Positions 32,877 to 41,094 of a stretch of 64,000 nt of DNA are shown here, one piece after another. The notes beneath the pieces were generated by a model that worked only from the letters and a program-made list of their open reading frames with translations, made no database searches and had not been told where the DNA came from. This stretch comes from Aeromicrobium endophyticum (GTDB lineage: Bacteria; Actinomycetota; Actinomycetes; Propionibacteriales; Nocardioidaceae): the NCBI RefSeq assembly GCF_003586285.1, contig NZ_QUBR01000002.1:310001-374000 (forward strand), in the 5' to 3' direction. Made by a program: the position numbers and the translations under genes. Within the stretch, counting starts at the first letter, position 1; each line of letters starts with the position of its first letter.

Positions 32877-33635
32877 TCACGGTCTGGTCATCACCGGGGC
32901 CGCTTCGTCGACGTCGAGCGCGGCCGGCGGACCGGACGCGACCAGCGTCTGGCCGATCGTCTGCCACGGACCGTCGTCGACCCGGAACCGCACGCGGTAC
33001 GTCACGTCGACGCGTGCCTGGAGGCCGTCGGCCGGCTTCGCGTAGCGGTGGACGACGTCCATCGCCGGGTAGGGCCGCCCCGGTGTGTCGGTCGCGGCGG
33101 TGGTCCCGTCGCCGTGGACCCACTGGTAGCCGACCGGTTCGGCGACGAGGTCGACGTCGAAGTCGAGCAGCCGCACGCGGCGCTCGAACGGCTGAGGCTC
33201 GGCGTAGAAGATCGTCGGGACGTTGACCAACGTGCCGCCGCCCGGCTGCACCTTGACCTGCAGGCTCGGCAGCCCGATCTCGCGCACCGCCCGCAGGACG
33301 TCGCCGGGCGTCAGCTCGCGCTCGTCGTCGTCCGGGTCGGGGTCGGGCGCATCGGTGCGGCACCCGTAGATCCCGATCTCCGGCTCGATCCGGCACGGCA
33401 CCACGGACTCGTAGGCGGGCTCATTCGACACGATCGGGTTGTTGGTGGTGGGTGCTGCCCCGGACTGCGGCCGACCAGTGGACGGCCACTTCGCTCTCTC
33501 CCCGTCGATGTGCACCTTCGGTGACCACGGTGACGGCTTCACATCCACGTCGCCGGAGGACCGGTACTGAGCCGAGGCTGGAGTAGCCGCGAAAAAGAAA
33601 ACTGCAGCCGTGAGAGTCGAGAGCAGTGCTCGCAT
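32877..33635 (-). CDS. exported PKD-like protein
   Basis: A 252-aa protein with a signal peptide (MRALLSTLTAAVFFFAATPASA). The C-terminal part (TIFYAEPQPFERRVRLLDFDVDLVAEPVGYQWVHGDGT...) has the WxHGDGT feature of a PKD-type Ig fold. The two Cys in VPCRIEPEIGIYGCR may pair. ATG overlaps the upstream stop (TGATG); GTG one codon upstream is an alternative. Forms an operon with the DUF6318 lipoprotein. The 5' part is AT-richer than its neighbours. Probably cell-surface; function unknown. Confidence 0.75.
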   Translation of the reverse strand: MRALLSTLTAAVFFFAATPASAQYRSSGDVDVKPSPWSPKVHIDGERAKWPSTGRPQSGAAPTTNNPIVSNEPAYESVVPCRIEPEIGIYGCRTDAPDPDPDDDERELTPGDVLRAVREIGLPSLQVKVQPGGGTLVNVPTIFYAEPQPFERRVRLLDFDVDLVAEPVGYQWVHGDGTTAATDTPGRPYPAMDVVHRYAKPADGLQARVDVTYRVRFRVDDGPWQTIGQTLVASGPPAALDVDEAAPVMTRP

Positions 33636-34123
33636 CACTTTGTCCGATCTCTTATGTCGAGCACCTGGAACGGAGGGTGCGATGACAGTTCGAAGAGCAG
33701 CTCATACGACCCATCGGCGTCGCCCAGTGAAGAGATCGACGCCTGAACTCGTCGATTGCCCGCCTCGGTCGAGACTCCGACGTCGCCAAGTTCCCACGCG
33801 TCGCCTTGCGGTCGAGACGACGGCTGGAGGGACGAGAAATCCTCGGCATACTCGCTGCAGGGCTTGCATTTCGACGAGATCGCCGACAGCTCCTTCACGT
33901 CGCCCGTGGCGGCGGCGTAGTTGAAGACGTCCACGTAGTGCTTGACGAAGGCGGCGGCGCCTTCGGGGGAGTCCTCGGAGGCCTGGGGCGGCATGGTCGG
34001 CACGGCGACGGCCGGGGTGGTGGGGGTGGCGGCCTTGCTCGGATCGGGCTCCTTGGGAGTGGGGTCCGACGAGCAGGCGGACAGCACCAAGGCAGCGGCC
34101 ACGACAATTCCCCCGAATCGCAT
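33635..34123 (-). CDS. DUF6318-type lipoprotein
   Basis: A 162-aa lipoprotein with lipobox VLSAC (Cys17), a Pro/Thr-rich spacer and a globular domain (SPEGAAAFVKHYVDVFNYAAATGDVKELSAISSKCKPCSEYA, an NTF2-like cone-fold start). The CKPC pair matches DUF6318. Base composition is lower in GC than flanking genes. Paired by overlap with the PKD-like protein, so the two probably act together at the cell surface. Confidence 0.78.
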   Translation of the reverse strand: MRFGGIVVAAALVLSACSSDPTPKEPDPSKAATPTTPAVAVPTMPPQASEDSPEGAAAFVKHYVDVFNYAAATGDVKELSAISSKCKPCSEYAEDFSSLQPSSRPQGDAWELGDVGVSTEAGNRRVQASISSLGDADGSYELLFELSSHPPFQVLDIRDRTK

Positions 34124-34191
34124 GGCCCGAAAGTACCGAAATCCCGCCCGTTCTGTCAGCCCCTACGAGACAGCCTGTGGGTAACTCCGCA

Positions 34192-34235
34192 GCGTCATAC
34201 CTTCTGAGGGTCAGGACCCCCAGAAGGTATGACGC
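34192..34235. repeat. long inverted repeat upstream of the exported pair
   Basis: Two perfect 14-nt arms (GCGTCATACCTTCT at 34192-34205 and its complement at 34222-34235) flank a 16-nt loop that itself has GGGT/ACCC arms. It lies between the starts of the DUF6318 gene and the end of secDF. There is no T tract, though it could end secDF transcription; a mobile or dispersed element is also possible. Confidence 0.6.
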
Positions 34236-34255
34236 AAGGGCGGCGAGCCGGAGGG

Positions 34256-36559
34256 TTAGAGGATCGCGCCCGTGGTGGTGCGACCGTCGTCGACGTTCGC
34301 GTACGGGTCGATGACCTTCTTGGGCCCCTCGGACGGGTCGTACGGCCAGCGCTCCTCGAGCACGATCGCCACCGCCGACGCCGTGAAGATCGTCGACAGG
34401 ATGCCGACCGACAGGCCGAGCAGCAGCGCGATCGCGAAGTCCGTCAACGAGTCGCCACCCAGGACGGCGAGCGCCGCCAGGATGAACATCGCGCCGAGCC
34501 CCGTGTTGATCGTGCGGGGGATCGTCTGCAGGATCGCCTCGTTGACGACACCGCGCAGCGGCTTCTTGCGGTTGGCTGCCGTGTACTCGCGGATGCGGTC
34601 GAACACGACGATCGTGTCGTTGACCGCCAGACCGATGATCGACAGCACTGCTGCGAGGAACACGCCGTCGATCGGCTTGCCCCACCACGCGAACACGCCG
34701 ACCACCGTCAGCACCACGGACGACATCGACAGCACCGCGGCCGCCGCATAGGTCCAGCGGAAGCGCCAGGCCAGGTACAGCATCTGCGCGGCGATCGCGA
34801 TCGCGAACGCGATGAGCGCCTTGTCGCGCAGCTCCTTGCCGAGGCTCGGCCCGATCAGCTCGTCGCGCTCCTTCTCGACCGAACCGGCGATGCCGGCCAA
34901 GGCGTCCTCGACCTGCACGGCCTCCTCGTTGGTGATGTCGTCCAGACGGACGCTGATGTTCTCGCGTCCGCCCTCACCCGACGACGACTGCACCACGGCC
35001 TGGCTGAACCCGGCGTCGCTGACCGCGACACGGGCCTCCTCGGCATCGACCTGCTTGGACGTCGAGTACTCGAGCAGGCGTCCGCCGGTGAACTCGACGC
35101 CGAGGTTGAGTCCCTTGATGGCGATGCCGCCGACCGAGACCACGGCCACGACCAGCGTGATGACGATCCAGGTGCCGCTGCGCTTCATCAGGTCGGGACC
35201 GCTCTCGGTCAGCCACTGACGGATGCGGCCCGTGCCAGCGAGGCCCGACATGGCCGGACGGCCCTTGACGAACGAGCGCTTGACCGCCCACTCGCACAGC
35301 ACGCGGGCGACGACGAGCGCCGACACCATGGAGGCCACGACGCCGATCGACAGGGTGACGCCGAAGCCCTTGACGGGGCCCGACGCGAAGAAGAACAGCA
35401 GGGCGGCGGCGAGCAGCGTCGTGACGTTGGAGTCGATGATCGCCGACCACGCCTTGTTGAATCCCGTGGTGAGGGCGGGGGAGAGCCCCGCGGACGCCCG
35501 CTCGGCGTACTCCTCACGGGCTCGCTCGAACACCAGCACGTTGGCATCGATCGCCAACCCGATGGCCAGCACGAAGCCCGCCAGTCCCGGCAGCGTCAGG
35601 GTCGCTCCCAGCCAGACGAGCATCCCGTACGAGATGAGTGCGTACGTGGCCAGCGCGATCGTGGCGAGGAAGCCGACGAGGCGGTAGACGAGCACGATGA
35701 ACAGGCCCGTGAGGGCGATGCCGATGATGGCGGCCTCGATCGAGGCGTCGATGGCGACCTTGCCGAGCGTGGGCCCGACGGTCCTCTGCTCGACGGTCTC
35801 GACGGGCACGGGGAGCGCGCCGCCCTTGATGAGGATCGCGAGGTCGTCGGCCGTGGCCTGCGTGAAGTTGCCGGTGATGGACGTCCGCGCGCCGCCGCCG
35901 GACTGGCACAGCGACGGCTCGACGCCCGGCGACGAGATCACGTTGCCGTCCAGCACGATCGCGACCCGCTGACCTGCGGCTGGGTTGGCACAGGCGGCAC
36001 CGACCAGGTCGGCCCACCCGCCGCGCCCCTGCTTGTTGAACGAGACGTCGACGACCCACTGGCCGATGCCGCCCTCGGGGATCCCGGCCGAGGCGTCGCT
36101 GACGCCGTTGCCGTCGAGCAGCTGGGGGCCGAGGAGCAACGGGTTGCCGTCCTCGTCGTCGATGAGCTGCTGCCCCTCGGCCGGCGCGGGTGAGCCCTCG
36201 GCGGGGATCGACAGCACCTCGTGGAACGACAGCTGAGCGGTCTGGCCGATGACCTCGGCGGCCTCGCGCGGGTCCTGCACGCCGGGCAGCTCGACGATGA
36301 TGCGGTTGGAGCCCGAACGGGCGAGCGTGGGCTCGGCGACGCCGAGGGCGTCGACGCGTCCGCGGATGACGGTCAGGGCGCGGTCGGTCGACTCGGCGTC
36401 GGCCTTGACGCGCTCGGAGTCCTTCGTCTCGAGGACGATCTGGGTGCCGCCCTTGAGGTCGAGGCCGAGATTGGCCTTGCTGGTCAGGGCGAGGAGCAAG
36501 GAGACGGCGATGACCGCGAAGGCGGCTATCGCGCGCCACATGGGGGCACGGGAGGGCAT
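34256..36559 (-). CDS. secDF: fused protein-export membrane protein SecDF
   Basis: A 767-aa single polypeptide joining SecD and SecF. SecD half: GLDLKGGTQIVLETKDSE near residue 32-50, P1 domain, then LVYRLVGFLATIALATYALISYGMLV and IGLAIDANVLVFERAREEY. SecF half from about residue 450: LNLGVEFTGGRLLEYSTS, DDALAGIAGSVEKERDELIGPSLG and VNDTIVVFDRIREYTAANRKKPLRGVVNEAI. Twelve helices expected. Uses proton motive force to assist SecYEG export. Actinobacteria usually have separate secD and secF beside ruvB/yajC; this fused orphan is away from that locus. Confidence 0.9.
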   Translation of the reverse strand: MPSRAPMWRAIAAFAVIAVSLLLALTSKANLGLDLKGGTQIVLETKDSERVKADAESTDRALTVIRGRVDALGVAEPTLARSGSNRIIVELPGVQDPREAAEVIGQTAQLSFHEVLSIPAEGSPAPAEGQQLIDDEDGNPLLLGPQLLDGNGVSDASAGIPEGGIGQWVVDVSFNKQGRGGWADLVGAACANPAAGQRVAIVLDGNVISSPGVEPSLCQSGGGARTSITGNFTQATADDLAILIKGGALPVPVETVEQRTVGPTLGKVAIDASIEAAIIGIALTGLFIVLVYRLVGFLATIALATYALISYGMLVWLGATLTLPGLAGFVLAIGLAIDANVLVFERAREEYAERASAGLSPALTTGFNKAWSAIIDSNVTTLLAAALLFFFASGPVKGFGVTLSIGVVASMVSALVVARVLCEWAVKRSFVKGRPAMSGLAGTGRIRQWLTESGPDLMKRSGTWIVITLVVAVVSVGGIAIKGLNLGVEFTGGRLLEYSTSKQVDAEEARVAVSDAGFSQAVVQSSSGEGGRENISVRLDDITNEEAVQVEDALAGIAGSVEKERDELIGPSLGKELRDKALIAFAIAIAAQMLYLAWRFRWTYAAAAVLSMSSVVLTVVGVFAWWGKPIDGVFLAAVLSIIGLAVNDTIVVFDRIREYTAANRKKPLRGVVNEAILQTIPRTINTGLGAMFILAALAVLGGDSLTDFAIALLLGLSVGILSTIFTASAVAIVLEERWPYDPSEGPKKVIDPYANVDDGRTTTGAIL

Positions 36560-36613
36560 GGGAGATCTTTCGGGTGACGCCGGTGGGCGTGGACGGACGG
36601 GACGGGTGCGGGC

Positions 36614-36955
36614 TCAGAGAGCCGGCGGTGCCCGTCCGTCTGCCGTCACCGTGGCCGCTGCGACGTAGGAGTCGGCGTGCGCGGGTACCTGATCGGCCAC
36701 GATGAGAGCCGGCGACGCCTGGTCGTCGGGCGGTGTCGTGGCGAGGTCGAGGTGCAGGTGCGAGTGGTCGTGGGACGACGGCGCGACGGCGGTGACCTGG
36801 CGTCCGTGGTGCGGCGTGCCCGCCACGTGTCCGGTTCCGGCGCTGGTGCGTGCCTGCACGGCTCGTGCCGAGCCGCCGGTCGCGACGAGGAGCATGGCGA
36901 CGAGCGCCACCATGACGACGGCAGCAGACCTGCGCGTCGCGGTCCTCGTGAGCAT
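36614..36955 (-). CDS. small secreted His-rich protein
   Basis: A 113-aa protein with a clear signal peptide (ATRRSAAVVMVALVAMLLVATGGSARA). The mature part contains HHGRQ and SSHDHSHLHLDLATTPPDDQAS, a histidine-rich segment that could bind metal. No family recognised. It ends 54 nt before secDF on the same strand and could be cotranscribed; some small exported proteins upstream of SecDF are its clients, which is only a guess here. Confidence 0.6.
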   Translation of the reverse strand: MLTRTATRRSAAVVMVALVAMLLVATGGSARAVQARTSAGTGHVAGTPHHGRQVTAVAPSSHDHSHLHLDLATTPPDDQASPALIVADQVPAHADSYVAAATVTADGRAPPAL

Positions 36956-37009
36956 CCGCAGAGTCTACGCGAGTCGGACGACGACGAGGGGTCTGCCTAT
37001 CGTGGGGGC

Positions 37010-37978
37010 ATGTCCTCCACGCGCCCCCTCGGTCACAGCGGAATCGACGTCAGTGTCGTCGGCATCGGCTGCAACGCCTTCGGCTCACGCATCGACCTCG
37101 AGCAGACCCGTGCCGTCGTCGACGCCGCGATCGACGAGGGCGTCACCTTCTTCGACACCGCAGACTCGTACGGGACGGGCCAGAGCGAAGAGCTGCTCGG
37201 CGCCGCGCTGGCGGGACGTCGCGACGAGGTCGTCATCGCGACCAAGTTCGGCATGGACATGAAGGGCGTCAACGGAGACGACGGCGGACGTCGTGGCACG
37301 CGTGCCTACGTCCGCACGGCGATCGAGGCCAGCCTTCGCCGCCTCGGCACCGACCACGTCGACCTCTACCAGCTGCACACGCCCGATCCGTCGACCCCGA
37401 TCGAGGAGACGTTGGCGGCGATGACCGAGCTCGTCACCGAGGGCAAGGTGCGGGCGATCGGCTCGTCCAACCTGCAGGCATGGCAGCTCGTCGATGCGGC
37501 CTGGCGCTCGAAGACGCGCGACCTGGCGTCGTTCGCGACGGCGCAGAACGAGTACAGCCTCTACAACCGCACGGCCGAGGTCGAGCTGGTGCCGGCGTGC
37601 CTCGAGCTGGGCGTCGGCCTGCTGCCCTACTTCCCGCTCGCGTACGGCCTCCTGACCGGCAAGTACCGCCAAGGGGAGCAGGCTCCCGAGGGCACGCGCC
37701 TGGCCCAGCAGACCGCGCGCCTCGCCGGCGCCGACTGGGACCGCATCGACGCGCTGCAGACGTTCGCCGACGAGCGCGACATCTCGCTGCTCGAGCTGGC
37801 GATGGGTGGCCTGGCCGCCCAGCCGGCGGTCTCGAGCGTCATCGCAGGAGCAACGCGCCCCGAGCAGGTGCGGGCCAACGTGGCCGCCGCGGCGTGGAAG
37901 CCGACGGCCCACGATCTCGCCGACCTGGCGCAGCTCGGAGCGCCGACCCAGTCGTACACGACCTACGCGCCGACGTGA
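37010..37978 (+). CDS. aldo/keto reductase
   Basis: A 322-aa TIM-barrel NADPH-dependent oxidoreductase. Catalytic tetrad context: VTFFDTADSYGTGQSEELLG (Asp, Tyr), VIATKFGM (Lys) and LYQLHTPDPSTP (His). Coenzyme-binding end: AVSSVIAGATRPEQVRANVAA. Resembles AKR11/12-type general stress reductases. ATG preceded by GGGGG. Monocistronic. Confidence 0.92.
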   Translation: MSSTRPLGHSGIDVSVVGIGCNAFGSRIDLEQTRAVVDAAIDEGVTFFDTADSYGTGQSEELLGAALAGRRDEVVIATKFGMDMKGVNGDDGGRRGTRAYVRTAIEASLRRLGTDHVDLYQLHTPDPSTPIEETLAAMTELVTEGKVRAIGSSNLQAWQLVDAAWRSKTRDLASFATAQNEYSLYNRTAEVELVPACLELGVGLLPYFPLAYGLLTGKYRQGEQAPEGTRLAQQTARLAGADWDRIDALQTFADERDISLLELAMGGLAAQPAVSSVIAGATRPEQVRANVAAAAWKPTAHDLADLAQLGAPTQSYTTYAPT

Positions 37979-38303
37979 GATGACCGGCCGGCGATCGCCC
38001 CTGGAACGTCCGCCGACCGGTCTGGCTGCCCATGGGCACCGCATCACGCTAGACGATGAGGGCGGTGGTTCGGACCGGTTCGCGGGTGAAATCCGGTGTG
38101 GTGTTGGACAAATGACTCATTCGAGCCATGACACGTGGCCCACCGAGGAGGATCAGGCCGGAAGTCGAGCGTCGGGCTGGGAAGCGCCTCACGGCGCATG
38201 GCCGCTCGTAGCGGCTATTTTTGGGACCCGGGGCTACCGCAGCCCGACGCGTCGCCCAGCCTAACGGAGCGGACAACCCCGGACGGCAGATGGCACCGAC
38301 ACG
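37979..38303 (+). other. gap with stem-loops ending in a terminator; possible small RNA
   Basis: 325 nt without a convincing gene. It contains GCGCC-TCAC-GGCGC (38183-38196), directly followed by a T-tailed hairpin (38201-38222). Upstream CCCACCGA and TCGG..TGGG can pair around a GGCCGGAAG loop. A TTGGAC..N17..CATGAC promoter-like pair begins near 38114. Transcription of a short RNA ending at the terminator is an inference. Confidence 0.35.
38201..38222 (+). terminator. intrinsic terminator
   Basis: GCCGCT-CGT-AGCGGC followed by TATTTTT, the only classical T-tailed intrinsic terminator seen in the window. It reads in the plus direction 223 nt after the aldo/keto reductase stop. Confidence 0.75.
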
Positions 38304-38894
38304 TCAGCTCAGCTCGCCGTGGCGCTCCAGCTCGGCTGCTCGGCGCAGGTGCACGGCGGTGTCGACGAGCTTGGCGGCGCTGTGCGGATCGCCGCTGTCG
38401 AGCTGCGCCCGGCCCACGCCGACGATGTGCGCGAACGACGCGGCACGGTCGAGGGTCACGTCGAGGTCGCTGGTGACGATGCCCCGCACCACCGTGTCGG
38501 CCAGGGCGATGACCTCGGCCGGTCCCGGCGGGTCGACCACGCCCGCCAGCACCTCGTGCACGGGGGCGTGAGCCTTGCCCGACGCGTACTCGCGGGCCGC
38601 CTGGTCGGGCTGCCGGTGCACCCAGGTGCGCAGCAGGTAGAGGCGCCACAGGGCGCCGGGCAGGCTGTCGGCCGGGGCCGTCGCCCACAGGTCGGCGATG
38701 ACACCGAGGCCCTCCTCGTCGGCCAGGTGCAGCACCCGCTCGACGAGCCCCTCGTCGGCGGGGGTGCGCGGACCGCGGACCAGCAAGGTGGCGATGCGGT
38801 GACCGGCCGCGGCCAGCTCGGCAGGGTCGTCGCCGCCCGCCTGCGCCTCGAACAGCGCGGCCCCGGGCAGCGACGGCCGCTTGAAGTCGCTCAT
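38304..38894 (-). CDS. conserved hypothetical alpha-helical protein
   Basis: A 196-aa soluble protein found in actinobacteria, with no named domain that I recognise. Sequence is helical throughout: AAGHRIATLLVRGPRTPADEGLVERVLHLADEEGLGVIADLWATAPADSLPGALWRLYLLRTWVHRQP in the first half, DVTLDRAASFAHIVGVGRAQLDSGDPHSAAKLVDTAVHLRRAA near the end. No Cys, no signal peptide. Lies downstream of the frameshifted serine hydrolase. Confidence 0.8.
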   Translation of the reverse strand: MSDFKRPSLPGAALFEAQAGGDDPAELAAAGHRIATLLVRGPRTPADEGLVERVLHLADEEGLGVIADLWATAPADSLPGALWRLYLLRTWVHRQPDQAAREYASGKAHAPVHEVLAGVVDPPGPAEVIALADTVVRGIVTSDLDVTLDRAASFAHIVGVGRAQLDSGDPHSAAKLVDTAVHLRRAAELERHGELS

Positions 38895-38952
38895 GCGGTC
38901 ACCGCCGTGGGAAGCGCACGGTACGGAGGTGTCCGCATGAGAGTGCTGCCGG

Positions 38953-40109
38953 TCATGCCAGAGCCTCGGCGACGACCTCGGCGTAGGCGTCGAAGCGGGA
39001 GTCGCCGCACGGGCGGACGATGCGGGTACCCGGGGCGTGCTCCATGACCATCCGGTTCATGGCGTAGGCGATCGTGAGCCGCTGGTCGACGTCGTTGACG
39101 ACGACGGAGCCGCCGAGACCGCCCCAGAAGCAGCGTCGTCCGGGTGCCGCGGACGGCATGGAGTGAGCATCGGGCAGCGCCCAGCCGGTGCCGAACGTCA
39201 GGGGCAGCCCGAGCACCCGGTCGACGCCGCTGGCTCGCACCTCGAAGATCCGCTCGACGGTCTCGGCGGAGAGAAGACGGACGCCGTCGACCTCGCCGGC
39301 GTGCGACACCAGGGCCTGCACGCGCGCGATGGAGCGGGCGTTGCCGTGCCCGTTGGCAGCGGGGATCTCGGCACGCCGCCACCGCTCGGTGTTGCACTCG
39401 GTCGCCCGCAGGAACGGCCCGGTCATGGTGCGCAGCGAGACGTCGTCGGGGTCGTCGAACGGCTCGAGCTCGGGCAGCCGCGGAGCTGTGAGACCCGGTC
39501 GTCGTGCGACGGGGGCAGGCCGATGTGGAAGTCGGCGCCGAGGGGCGCGGCGACCTCGCGCGCGAACCACGCACCCACCGAGGTGCCGGTGACGCGGCGG
39601 ACCACCTCACCGACGAGGTGACCCTGGTCGAGCAGGTGGTAGCCGGAGGCGGTGCCGGGCGTCCACCACGGCTCCTGCGCGGCGAGCATCGCCGTCGAGC
39701 GGTCCCAGTCGTAGAGGTCGTCGACGCTCACGGGCTGCGCCCAGCCCGAGACGCCTGACGTGTGACCGAGCAGGTGGCCGACGGTGACGTCCTGCTTGCC
39801 GGCGGCGCCGAACTCGGGCCAGTACGTGGCGACCGGCTCGTCGAGATCGACGAGCCCGTGGTCGACGGCGACGAGAGCCGCCAGGTTGGTCATCACCTTC
39901 GAGATCGACCAGACCGGCACGATCGTGTCGCGCTGCCACGGCACGGTGCCCTCGAGGTCGGACCAGCCGTCCCAGATGTCGACCAGCACCTCGCCGTCCT
40001 GCACGACGCACAGGCTCGCTCCGCGCTCGACGCCCGAGCGGACGTTGTCGTGGAGCAGATCGGCCAGTGGTGCGAAACGAGGGTCGAGTGTCCCGGCGTC
40101 CGACGTCAT
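38953..40109 (-). pseudogene. frameshifted beta-lactamase-type serine hydrolase
   Basis: A class C beta-lactamase-like esterase broken once. The first part runs from MTSDAGTLDPRFAPLADLL with the catalytic SxxK (VWSISKVMTN) to HIGLPPSHDDRVS; near 39478-39500 the reading frame changes by a net loss of one base (or gain of two). The rest continues in the other frame as APRLPELEPFDDPDDVSLR to the end EALA. Joined, about 385 aa, the normal family length. Either a recent pseudogene or an assembly error. Lies 42 nt after efeU. Confidence 0.75.
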
Positions 40110-40151
40110 GCGATCACGGTAGCCGTGAGTCGCAACAGCCGGGCAGGTCGA

Positions 40152-41027
40152 TCAGCGACCGGCGTCGACCGTGGTCGGCGCACCCGCGACAGGAGCGGCC
40201 GCGGCCTTGGGCCTGCGCGAGTAGAGCCACAGCACGGGGAACAGGTAGCAGGCCCAGCCGATCACCTGCAGCCACGACGGATTGGGCTGGAAGTTGACGG
40301 TGCCCTTCAGCAGCGTGCCGTACCAGCTGTCGGGCGGGATGGTCGACGAGATGTCGAACACCGCGTTGCCGAGGTGGGAGATGCCGCCGACGTCGCCGGT
40401 CAGGCGCGGCAGGAAGCCGGCCTCTTGCAGGTCGTAGATGCCGTAGGCCAGCACGCCGGCCGCGACCACGATCAGCAGGTAGCCCGTGATGGTGAAGAAC
40501 TTGCCGAGGTTGACCGTGATGGCGCCCCGGTAGATCAGGTACCCGAGCACGACGGCCACGAGCAGGCCACCAGCGGCGCCGAGGAACGGCCGGGGCGTGT
40601 AGGCGTCGGCGACCGTGCCGTACATGATGGCGGCGGTCTCGAGGCCCTCGCGGCCGACCGTCAGGAAGGCGACGACGGCGACGGCGACGGGGCCGAGCGT
40701 CACGGCCGAGGCCAGCTCGCTCTCGAGCTCCCTCTTGAGCCCGCGGGCGGTGCGGCGCATCCAGAAGATCATCCACGTCACGAGACCGGCCGCGAGGATC
40801 GACAGCGTGCCGCCCACCAGCTCCTGCGTGCGGAACGGCAGCGAGCCGATCGCGATGTTGATGGCCGTGAACGTGGCGACGACCAGGACGATCGCCGTCA
40901 CGACCCCGCCCCAGATGTAGCGGATGTCGTGACGCCGGTCGGTCTTGACCAGGTAGGCGATCAGGATGCTGACGACGAGGCTGGCCTCGAGGCCCTCGCG
41001 CAGTCCGATCAGGAAGTTGGCTAGCAC
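40152..41027 (-). CDS. efeU: FTR1-family iron permease EfeU
   Basis: A 291-aa membrane protein with seven helices. Both iron-binding REGLE motifs are present (residues 10-14 and 126-130). FTR1/EfeU imports ferric or ferrous iron together with EfeO and EfeB, but neither gene is adjacent: the next genes are a broken serine hydrolase and RNase D. A DtxR-like box lies just upstream, suggesting iron repression. Confidence 0.92.
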   Translation of the reverse strand: MLANFLIGLREGLEASLVVSILIAYLVKTDRRHDIRYIWGGVVTAIVLVVATFTAINIAIGSLPFRTQELVGGTLSILAAGLVTWMIFWMRRTARGLKRELESELASAVTLGPVAVAVVAFLTVGREGLETAAIMYGTVADAYTPRPFLGAAGGLLVAVVLGYLIYRGAITVNLGKFFTITGYLLIVVAAGVLAYGIYDLQEAGFLPRLTGDVGGISHLGNAVFDISSTIPPDSWYGTLLKGTVNFQPNPSWLQVIGWACYLFPVLWLYSRRPKAAAAPVAGAPTTVDAGR

Positions 41028-41037
41028 CTGTGAAGCC

Positions 41038-41056
41038 TAAGGCAAGGCAATGCTCA
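41038..41056 (-). promoter_or_regulatory. candidate DtxR/IdeR iron box
   Basis: TAAGGCAAGGCAATGCTCA matches the 19-bp DtxR/IdeR consensus (TTAGGTTAGGCTAACCTAA) at 12 of 19 positions and lies 11-29 nt before the EfeU start. The match is moderate but the gene context (iron uptake) supports it. Confidence 0.4.
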
Positions 41057-41094
41057 CCACAGCCCGTCGAGACTGTGATGTCGGTAAGACCTGG

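Noticed and set aside
34170-34190. DnaA-box-like TGTGGGTAAC
   Set aside because: Single, mismatched to TTATCCACA, and no origin genes are near.
34229-36193. A 654-codon plus-strand open frame opposite secDF
   Set aside because: Composition is Arg/Gly/Asp-rich shadow sequence; the minus strand encodes a recognisable SecDF.
38140-38190. SRP RNA-like tip (TCAGG-C-CGGAAG) on the plus strand
   Set aside because: The conserved AGCAG on the 3' side is missing (GAGCG instead) and the flanking helix does not extend as in 4.5S RNA.
39470-39510. Programmed ribosomal frameshift in the serine hydrolase
   Set aside because: No slippery heptamer or stimulatory structure was noticed; a mutation or sequence error is simpler.
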